This document shows positions 1 through 5,718 of a stretch of 7,067 bases of DNA, piece after piece; position 1 is the stretch's first letter, and the number at the start of each line of letters is the position of its first letter. The notes under the pieces were generated by a model. It did no database searches. It was given only the letters and a program-made list of their open reading frames with translations, and was not told where the DNA came from. Source of the stretch: Candidatus Sulfotelmatobacter sp. (GTDB lineage: Bacteria > Acidobacteriota > Terriglobia > Terriglobales > Acidobacteriaceae); contig JASHRB010000406.1 of NCBI GenBank assembly GCA_030037575.1, positions 1 through 7,067 on the forward strand, read 5' to 3'. The position numbers were made by a program, and so were the translations under genes.

Positions 1-370
1 AGCTTTTCCAGGATCGATTCCACCCTAGCCGTGCCAACAAGAGGTTGGGGATTTTTTCCCCCAGACCCTGCTGACGTACTCGCTGCCAATGGGCAGGGAC
101 GCCAGCCACGATGGTCATCAGACCTCTGGCGCGGCAGCTTTGGCGGCTAAGGTTCCCACGGCGCATGTGGTATCCGCCTTCAGTACTGTTCCGAGCGAGG
201 TGCTGTTCCCAGTCCTCGACCGGTGCGGAAAAGGCTGGCCGCCCGACTCGATTTATTGTGGAGACCACAAAAAAGCCAAGAGTAGGCATTCTCGGATCGG
301 CTGGATGCTCTATCGGATGGTTTGCTGTTTCCCCCGATTCCTCGGCGAAATACCATTCCCCATCACGTAG
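1..370 (+). pseudogene. Decayed NADPH-dependent F420 reductase / NADP oxidoreductase-like gene, 5' end outside window
   Basis: The intact family binds NADP(H) with a Rossmann domain and, in its best-known members, moves hydride to coenzyme F420 in the cytoplasm. Visible here is the second half of that domain. Frame 1 gives LAVP at 25-36, like the strand before the second half of the fold. The reading then jumps to frame 2, which gives EVGD at 41-52, LLTYSLPM at 68-91, TSGA near 122-133, VVSAFSTVPSEVLF at 167-208 and YCGDHKKAKS at 254-283. This order matches the family as I know it. Frame 2 carries a TAG at 26-28 and no start, so the shift around 36-41 is a lesion. After about 283 the similarity fades (possibly GW near 299-304), the expected C-terminal motifs are not found in any one frame, and frame 2 stops at 368-370. 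The ATG at 89 lies inside the SLPM motif and is not a start. The family call comes from motif memory; substrate use is unknown. A sequencing error could mimic the first lesion. Confidence 0.66.
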
Positions 371-682
371 ACAAGACGCTCGTAACCTCCACCATGAGCC
401 ATTCCCAGCATCCATATTTGGCGTGGTTCGTTGCGCCCACGCTTCTCCTGCCGTGCATCAACTTGGTGGCTTCAGAAGTCTGGGCAGCAAACCCCTCGAA
501 GGCGATAGGCGGCGAAATCAATGGCGCTCATTGAGGTGACGACGAGCGTGAGGGGGAGCGGATCGAGAAGGCGCAGTGACTGTAGTCTCCCGGTGGATAT
601 TCGACCTGGCTTTCCCCGCGCCTCCTCAAACCGGTTTGGCTTGGTTCTGTTTCCTGTTCCCGCTTTTGTCGCAGTACCGAGA
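371..682. other. Intergenic stretch, no convincing gene
   Basis: This stretch lies between the decayed oxidoreductase and the stop codon of the minus-strand lipoprotein gene. Short open frames exist on both strands, but they lack recognisable motifs, have no good ribosome binding site, and overlap each other. A perfect 12-base palindrome, CAAACCGGTTTG, sits at 627-638. It lies about 45 bases downstream of the lipoprotein stop, but it is not followed by a T-tract in either direction, so I do not call it a terminator. The first part may contain the unrecognisable end of the decayed gene to its left. Confidence 0.5.
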
Positions 683-2203
683 TCAGAAAAATCCGTCCGC
701 TCGTCCCAGCACGGTTTTTGCCACCATCGTGGACGGAGTGGAGCCACTCGGCGTCGAGAACAGCCAGCCGAGTCCTGATACCACAGTATTGGCACTCAGT
801 CCGGCAAAGCTGTCAGGGCTGAGGCCTTGGAAAGTGGTTTGCGAAGTGCTCTCGACGGTGACTTGAGTCGGCGTCCAGTTCGTATTGAACCGGGGCGCGA
901 AGAAGTTCGGAAAAGTCGTAAGGGTAAAGCTTGATGCGCTGGAGTTGACAGCAGTTACGGTGCCCGTGATCTGGCTTGGCTCAAGCTCCACGCTGCTGGC
1001 CGTGAAAGAGACCGCGGATGGAGCCCAAGGGCCGCTCTTGGCGGCATTGCTAAGCGTTCCTGCTGCCAGGTCGACCTGCACGTTCTGACCGACGAGTAGG
1101 TCCGAACTGCTGGCAAAACTCATCCCGCTGGGAATTGCGAAGTTGCCCGAATCAACCGAGAACGTAGCGCTGCTGGGGATGGTCACGTTGGCCGTGCCCC
1201 CGAAGGGTAAAGTGTTAGAGTTCGGCGACCAATAAAGCAGAAGCGTCATCAAGGTGTTGCCGCTGACAGTGCTTAGTCCGATGATGTTTCCTTGTACGAC
1301 CTGCTGGGTTGCAGCTTGGACGTAGGAGACCGTTCCAGCGAGCAAGGTGCCACCGGTCTGCACGCTGGCGACCTCGACTTGAACAATCTGACCCGAGGCG
1401 AGACACGACAGGCTGCTCGCGCTGCAGGCGCTGCTGGGGAAGTTCTGGTAAGTGGTGCTGCTGTTTACCTCGACGGTGAAGGTCCTGCCCCAACGAGTCT
1501 GTAGGGTGAATTGGTTCTGACTCGCGTCGACACTCTGGACCGTCCCCAACAGGAAGCCGAACTGGGGAGGACCTGAGGGCGGCGTGGAGGGCAACAGGTT
1601 GATGGTGACGCCATTCGTAACCCCGAGATTCACCGAGAGATTCGACTGGATGACGTTGTCCAGATGGAAGTCAAGCAGAAGGCCGAGCGGCGTGCTGTCC
1701 GTCACGCTGACGGGAAAGGGCTGCGAGGAAAATGTGAGCGAGGAAGAGTTATCGATCTGCGGCGTGAGCCGGCAGACGGTGTTCAGCGGACACGTGCTGG
1801 CCATCGACTGGTCGGAAGAGTTAAATATCACCAGTTGTGGATTGGCGAACGTGAGAGCGAGGCTGCTGTAGGTTCCAGCCGGCACGTTGGCTGTGCTCAG
1901 AAAAGCAGAGAGCGCTTGGAGCTGTGTAACGTCGACTTCGATGGGAGCGTCGTTGCTCAGCAGCGAGACCGTGCCCGAGCCCGAAGCGGGCGTCAGATTA
2001 GCCGCCGTCACACTGATTTGGAAGAACAGAACCGTTACCCCGTTCGGAGGTTCGTCGGTCATGCTGAGGCTGACTGGAACAGCAGCCTCAGCCGAAGAAT
2101 TCACCGATGTGCTATTGGTGTTTACTGGAGTTTGGCTGCATCCAGCCAGGAACAGTAGCAGCCATCCAATGGAAAGAAAAAAGAAGAGACGTATCCTGTG
2201 CAT
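683..2203 (-). CDS. Exported lipoprotein with DUF4382-like and repeated DUF5666-like domains
   Basis: The product has 506 residues and no known enzymatic role. Residues 1-21 form a signal peptide: two basic residues, then a hydrophobic run ending in the lipobox LAGC, with Cys22 as the predicted lipidation site. A polar Asn/Ser/Thr-rich linker covers about 23-42. Residues about 43-205 resemble DUF4382 (opening VPVSLSMTDEPP, then PAGTYSSLALTF near 108-119), a beta-rich domain of surface lipoproteins. From about 215 the chain has DUF5666-like beta units, opening GFLLGTVQSVDASQNQFTL near 216-234 and ITGTVTAVNSSASSFTL near 412-428; a middle unit around 300-380 is less clear. Cysteines pair closely (138/144 and 260/267), which would fit disulfides outside the cytoplasm. 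The start is fixed by AAAGGAG six bases upstream and by the signal peptide. It diverges from the membrane-protein gene across 935 bases. An outer-membrane or periplasmic location is inferred; the ligand is unknown. Confidence 0.87.
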   Translation of the reverse strand: MHRIRLFFFLSIGWLLLFLAGCSQTPVNTNSTSVNSSAEAAVPVSLSMTDEPPNGVTVLFFQISVTAANLTPASGSGTVSLLSNDAPIEVDVTQLQALSAFLSTANVPAGTYSSLALTFANPQLVIFNSSDQSMASTCPLNTVCRLTPQIDNSSSLTFSSQPFPVSVTDSTPLGLLLDFHLDNVIQSNLSVNLGVTNGVTINLLPSTPPSGPPQFGFLLGTVQSVDASQNQFTLQTRWGRTFTVEVNSSTTYQNFPSSACSASSLSCLASGQIVQVEVASVQTGGTLLAGTVSYVQAATQQVVQGNIIGLSTVSGNTLMTLLLYWSPNSNTLPFGGTANVTIPSSATFSVDSGNFAIPSGMSFASSSDLLVGQNVQVDLAAGTLSNAAKSGPWAPSAVSFTASSVELEPSQITGTVTAVNSSASSFTLTTFPNFFAPRFNTNWTPTQVTVESTSQTTFQGLSPDSFAGLSANTVVSGLGWLFSTPSGSTPSTMVAKTVLGRADGFF

Positions 2204-2209
2204 TTTAGG

Positions 2210-2216
2210 CTCCTTT
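2210..2216 (-). promoter_or_regulatory. Strong ribosome binding site of the lipoprotein gene
   Basis: Read on the minus strand the bases are AAAGGAG, ending six bases before the ATG at 2203-2201. This near-perfect Shine-Dalgarno match decides the start codon. Confidence 0.85.
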
Positions 2217-2408
2217 AGGGCGGAGAGACATTAAAGAAGGACCCACTGTGCTTCACGATGCGGACACGCACCGCGAAGGATGTACCGGTTAATGTCAGAG
2301 GCAATTCACCAACCAAGCGCCCTACCGCCCGGGCACCACAATTGCGCAAGTAAGAGCTCCAAAAGCCCAAATCGTCCAAAGTCTTTCCCTGGTAAATACT
2401 TAGCTATA

Positions 2409-2440
2409 AAGATAACTTTTAAAGTTTTCCATGCGGTCAA
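2409..2440 (-). promoter_or_regulatory. Weak candidate promoter for the lipoprotein gene
   Basis: On the minus strand TTGACC (2440-2435, five of six matches to the -35 consensus) is followed by an AT-rich stretch that contains TATCTT (2414-2409, four of six matches to the -10 consensus). The spacer is 20 bases, longer than the usual 16-18, so the pairing is doubtful. The stretch at about 2395-2430 is clearly more AT-rich than its surroundings. If it is used, the leader of the lipoprotein mRNA would be about 200 bases long. No better pair was seen nearer the start. Confidence 0.22.
2414..2426. repeat. 13-base inverted repeat AACTTT-T-AAAGTT
   Basis: This is a perfect six-base inverted repeat around a single T. 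It lies inside the AT-rich stretch, between the candidate -35 and -10 elements of the minus-strand promoter, where a regulator could bind. A repeat this short can arise by chance in AT-rich DNA. Confidence 0.35.
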
Positions 2441-2444
2441 GCCC

Positions 2445-2459
2445 GGCCCGCTTCGGGCC
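2445..2459. repeat. GC-rich hairpin GGCCCG-CTT-CGGGCC
   Basis: A perfect six-base-pair GC stem with a three-base loop lies just beyond the AT-rich stretch. No T-tract follows directly on either side; the nearest T run, at 2474-2479, is about 14 bases away. No gene ends here, so it is unlikely to be an intrinsic terminator. It could be part of a small dispersed repeat or a transcript structure. Confidence 0.35.
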
Positions 2460-3055
2460 CCTCGTCGGAAATGGGATTTTTTACCGTGTGCCACGTCCAT
2501 TTTGCCCTGCTCCGCAGTGTGAAATGATTTTCATCTGCGGTCGAACCGATATCGAAGTACCTATCGGCATCGCCGGGGTCTTTGAATCGAGGGAGTGGCG
2601 GAGATCGGCTTCGGCAACAAAATTGCCCGGCGCAGAGACCATGCGCCAAGCAGTGTGGTGTGCGCGCAGCATGCTCCCGCACCGAGCACTGTTGCGACCT
2701 CATGTGAGTGCTGAAAAAGTCACGGAGATGGGCGGGTAAGATTTAGCGAAAGCAAGTTGGAAGGAGGAGTCTCTGCAGTTCCCCTGCCCGCGTAGCATGC
2801 CTCTCCCCCGCGCTCATGCTTGGGGTTCGGTCCACAATGCCATACTCTCGCCAGAGCAGGGCATCGGAGAAATCGTCGGCGCCTGGGTTGCCTAATTGTG
2901 GTTGAGGTCAGCTTGCGCTCCGTAGGAAATGCACTTGGCTGGTTCAATCCATTCCTCCAGGCTCATCCGAGAGCAGACCTGAAGCGTGCCGGCGATAACC
3001 CGCGGAGCGGTCGACACCCGGCAGCCTGTAGCTGTCCAAACCAAGGCGTGGATCC

Positions 3056-3065
3056 ACCTTAAGGT
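3056..3065. repeat. Perfect 10-base palindrome ACCTTAAGGT beside the -10 box
   Basis: The palindrome ends 11 bases before the TATAAT at 3077-3082, so it covers the place of the -35 element. That position would suit an operator or activator site. Its short length means chance cannot be excluded. Confidence 0.3.
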
Positions 3066-3076
3066 TCTATGATCGT

Positions 3077-3082
3077 TATAAT
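3077..3082 (+). promoter_or_regulatory. Consensus -10 box TATAAT for the membrane-protein gene
   Basis: A perfect TATAAT lies 56 bases before the ATG at 3139. No good -35 hexamer is found 16-18 bases upstream (the bases there are CCACCT or similar), and the extended -10 TG is present only as CG. If it is active, transcription would start near 3088-3090 and give a leader of about 50 bases. Promoter preferences of this organism are not known to me. Confidence 0.4.
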
Positions 3083-3138
3083 TTCCTCTTTTTTCCCGCT
3101 GCTGTAAAGATGTCAACAACCGGCAAAAAGGGCCTCCC

Positions 3139-5583
3139 ATGGCACGGTTTACGAATTCAAAAAGAAAATCCCGGATCAAAAGCACGGGCGCACCCGCGCT
3201 TGCTCGCGCCAAACAACGAGCGGTAAAGCAACAGATTTCTTCCGCGCCGGCGTTCAACGATCTGCGCCACGGCGGGCCAAGGAAGCGGCGGTACGTGGTC
3301 TTCGCACTCACCGCCGCCGCGCTGTTTTATGCGTTCTTTGCCGGATTTCGCACGGTTCACGACTACGATATCGGCTGGCAACTGGCGACGGCGCGCTGGA
3401 TCGTTCATCATCATCAGATTCCCAGCACCGATGTGCTTTCCTATACGGCAACGGGAAAGCCTTGGATCTATCCCATCCTGTCTGGGCTGATCTTCTACAC
3501 GCTGTATTGCCTTGGAGGATATGCGGCGCTTACCTGGCTGACCGCAAGCGCATCGCTGGTCACGATTTATCTGCTCACGCGGCAACGCACTGCGGCCACG
3601 GGTGTGCTCGCGATTATGGCCGTGCCCGTGATCATGACACGGCTTGATCCACGGGCAGATTTATTCAGCACCTTATTTTTTGCTGCCCTGGTAAGCATCT
3701 TGTGGGCGTATCACCGAAGGGGAAAAGGAAAACTGTGGCTGCTGCCCATTCTCTTCCTGTTTTGGGTGAATTTGCATTGGGGATTTGTCGCGGGACTGGG
3801 GCTGTGCGCCGGCTACCTGCTCGGGGAAACTTGCGAGATGTTTTATATCGGCAGGCGCGAAGCGGCCAAGTCGCGTCTGCAGAGAGCTTGGCCATGGCTT
3901 ATGGCTTCGGCGCTGGTTACGTTGGTGAATCCCTGGGGAATTTCTTTCTACCGCAGCGTATTCACCTGGATCGATGACCTGACGACCGGAGCGGCGGCGA
4001 AAACCGCGGGCATCATCACACTCGAGTACACTCCACTCAAATTCAATGGGAGCACGCTCCAGGGCGCGCTGGCTTGGCGCAACCCGGGGATGAGCGCCAT
4101 CTGGTGGCTGCTGGGCATCGCCTGTATGGCGACTGTGATGTCGGTGTTGCAAAGCAACTATGGCGCGGCCATTCTGCTCGCGGCATCGGCGGCCGCGGCG
4201 ATCCATGCGTATCGGTTTCAGGCAATGTTTGCGTGTGTGGTGGTGGTCGTGGCCGGCAGCGTTCTCAGCCACTCCCTGGAGACGGGGGTTGCGGGCGGGA
4301 CGCTGCGCTCCGGCCTTCGCTGGCCGACTGTGATGCAGGCGGCGGCGCTCATCTCCATCTTCTTCATCGCGCTTGCCGGAATCCGGAGTTTCGATCTGGT
4401 CTCCAACCGCTACTACGCCAATACTCTGCCCTTCGAGTTCGGCACAGGCCTTTCGTGGTGGTATCCGCAGAGGGCATTGGCATTCATTGAGCGCGAACAC
4501 CTGCCGGGCAACGTTTTCAATCCGCTGGTTCTGGGAGGCTATCTCGAGTGGAGACTTCCCCAGCGTCCGGCCTTCATCGACGGCCGCGGCCGACCCTTTG
4601 CGGGAGAAGTGTTCCAAGCCAGCCAGTGGTTGCCCCTGCAGGGGCCGGAATCGCGGGCGTGGCAGGACGCAGCCGATCAATACCGGTTCAACACGATCGT
4701 CGTTCCCATCTCCCGCATTTCCGGCTTGGAATATTTTCCCCATCTGCAGCAGTTCTGCGGCGGCCAAGCTTGGCGGGCGGTTTATCTTGACGAGGTCTCG
4801 GCGGTGTTTGTGCGGCACACGCCTGCGACCCAATCCTTGACCGATCGCTTGCAGGTGAATTGCGAGAGGGTCCGCTTTTCGCCTCCGAGGGCAAACCAAC
4901 TCTCGCGGAGAGGACGCGCCGACCTTTTCAATTGGTGGACCAATTCGGCCGTCGTGTACCTGGCGCTGGCGCGGCCGCAGGATGCGCTCGAAGCGACTGA
5001 CGCGGCCGGGCAGTTGTTTGAAGCGAGCGCGCACTTGCACCTGGAGCGAGGCGTGGCCTTCAAGATGTTAAACAAGGTTGCGGATGCCGAGAAAGAATTT
5101 CGCAGATCGGTGGCCCTGGAACCGGAAGAGCACAACCTGTACGAACTGGCCAAGCTGCTCTGGGTCGAACAGCGTTCTGCGGAGGCCATGGCGGCGCTGC
5201 GAAAGGCAGCCGAACTGTCGCTGCAACCGGAAAGCTTATACCTCGATCTCGCCTTCGCAGAGATCAAACAGCAAGATCCGCGCGGCGCGCTCGCGGCCTT
5301 TGACAAAGCCGCTCAGTTCGATACCCAGCCGGACGACCATCTGCCGGAAGCCGCTGAACTTCACGCACGCATCGCCGAGGGCCGAGCCAGCGCTTGGATG
5401 TTGCTAGGCGATACGCGCCGCGCGGCTGAGTTCGAACTCGAAGCCGTGAAGTTGACGCCGGAAGATCCCAACCGCTGGCAACAGCTGGGGAGTCTTTATC
5501 AAGCGTTGGGACGGGCTTCAGATGCAGAGAGGGCCATGCAGAAGGCGGAAGAGTTGAGCCTGCAGGCAGCGGAAAATCGCTGA
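3139..5583 (+). CDS. Polytopic membrane protein, GT-C glycosyltransferase-like, with C-terminal TPR domain
   Basis: The product has 814 residues. Residues 1-51 are basic and probably cytoplasmic. About 11-12 hydrophobic segments follow, at roughly 52-70, 112-147, 154-167, 176-191, 200-229, 252-268, 320-376 and 398-414. The first outside loop has HDYDIGW (74-80) and later IPSTDVLSYT (94-103), resembling the acidic first-loop motif of GT-C enzymes that use polyprenyl-phosphate sugars. Further family-like marks are DPRADLFS (170-177), NLHWGF (211-216) and NPWG (264-267). A soluble part about 430-575 holds GGYLEWRL (466-473) and FIDGRGRPF (479-487). From about 598 to 806 there are roughly five or six TPR-like helical pairs, for example 635-661 and 775-806. 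The start is supported by AAGGG six bases upstream. A transferase role in envelope glycosylation is inference; no catalytic activity can be shown, and the TPR part may bind a partner. It stands alone, with the next gene convergent. Confidence 0.85.
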   Translation: MARFTNSKRKSRIKSTGAPALARAKQRAVKQQISSAPAFNDLRHGGPRKRRYVVFALTAAALFYAFFAGFRTVHDYDIGWQLATARWIVHHHQIPSTDVLSYTATGKPWIYPILSGLIFYTLYCLGGYAALTWLTASASLVTIYLLTRQRTAATGVLAIMAVPVIMTRLDPRADLFSTLFFAALVSILWAYHRRGKGKLWLLPILFLFWVNLHWGFVAGLGLCAGYLLGETCEMFYIGRREAAKSRLQRAWPWLMASALVTLVNPWGISFYRSVFTWIDDLTTGAAAKTAGIITLEYTPLKFNGSTLQGALAWRNPGMSAIWWLLGIACMATVMSVLQSNYGAAILLAASAAAAIHAYRFQAMFACVVVVVAGSVLSHSLETGVAGGTLRSGLRWPTVMQAAALISIFFIALAGIRSFDLVSNRYYANTLPFEFGTGLSWWYPQRALAFIEREHLPGNVFNPLVLGGYLEWRLPQRPAFIDGRGRPFAGEVFQASQWLPLQGPESRAWQDAADQYRFNTIVVPISRISGLEYFPHLQQFCGGQAWRAVYLDEVSAVFVRHTPATQSLTDRLQVNCERVRFSPPRANQLSRRGRADLFNWWTNSAVVYLALARPQDALEATDAAGQLFEASAHLHLERGVAFKMLNKVADAEKEFRRSVALEPEEHNLYELAKLLWVEQRSAEAMAALRKAAELSLQPESLYLDLAFAEIKQQDPRGALAAFDKAAQFDTQPDDHLPEAAELHARIAEGRASAWMLLGDTRRAAEFELEAVKLTPEDPNRWQQLGSLYQALGRASDAERAMQKAEELSLQAAENR

Positions 5584-5718
5584 GGCCTGGGCGGCGTTTT
5601 CTCAAATTCGGGCGCTTCAACGAAATGACTGTCTGATCACGCTAGTGCCGTATGGGAAGCGAAGGGCACGACGGTTCCGCTTAGCCTCGACCCTGGGAGT
5701 TGATTGATATTTTCGGGA
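5584..5718. other. Convergent gap without a clear terminator
   Basis: The stop codons of the membrane-protein gene and the efflux gene face each other across 135 bases. I found no GC stem followed by a T-tract on either strand. The best pairing, AAGCG with CGCTT in 5650-5690, is weak and lacks a U-run. Termination here may be Rho-dependent, or the two transcripts may overlap. Confidence 0.45.

Larger units (their letters stand above)
2217..3053. other. Long divergent intergenic region without a convincing gene
   Basis: The gap between the two divergent start codons is 935 bases, far more than promoters need. Open frames of 60-100 codons occur on both strands (for example 2431-2739 plus and 2720-2947 minus), but they overlap one another in antisense, are rich in Arg, Pro, Ser and Cys, and show no domain motif, signal peptide or good ribosome binding site. 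The minus frame at 2892-3311 runs into the start of the membrane-protein gene and is best read as its antisense shadow. Candidate contents are a small RNA, a decayed gene or a dispersed repeat; none can be shown from the sequence alone. Confidence 0.5.

Noticed and set aside
43..66. GGGGA-TTTT-TCCCC stem near the left edge, considered as a terminator.
   Set aside because: The T run is in the loop rather than after the stem, and the site falls inside the oxidoreductase reading frame (EVGD to LLTYSLPM).
1..457. Minus-strand frame open from 457 to the left edge, with an ATG at 415-413 and stretches that look protein-like.
   Set aside because: It runs antisense to the oxidoreductase remnant, whose plus-strand motifs are specific and in the family's order. 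The ATG has no nearby Shine-Dalgarno sequence, and the translation is rich in Arg and Trp without known motifs.
111..539. Plus-strand open frame of 142 codons.
   Set aside because: It overlaps the oxidoreductase remnant in another frame. Its VGILGS string near 282-299 recalls a Rossmann start, but it lies downstream of the second half of the same fold and nothing after it fits.
472..795. Minus-strand open frame of 107 codons overlapping the end of the lipoprotein gene.
   Set aside because: It has an unnatural composition with many Arg and Pro residues, no ribosome binding site of note, and overlaps a well-supported gene in a different frame.
3110..3223. Small plus-strand frame of 37 codons starting at the ATG at 3110 and overlapping the start of the membrane-protein gene in another frame; considered as a leader peptide.
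   Set aside because: It has no good ribosome binding site and no recognisable stalling pattern, and 3139 has a better-placed AAGGG. It is most likely chance.
2892..3311. Minus-strand open frame of 139 codons spanning the promoter region and start of the membrane-protein gene.
   Set aside because: Half of it is antisense to a well-supported gene. It has no signal peptide, motif or good ribosome binding site.
3673..5040. Long minus-strand open frame of 455 codons inside the membrane-protein gene.
   Set aside because: It is a shadow caused by GC-rich codon use of the sense gene. Its translation is rich in Arg, Pro and Gln without domains, while the sense frame has clear membrane segments and TPR repeats.
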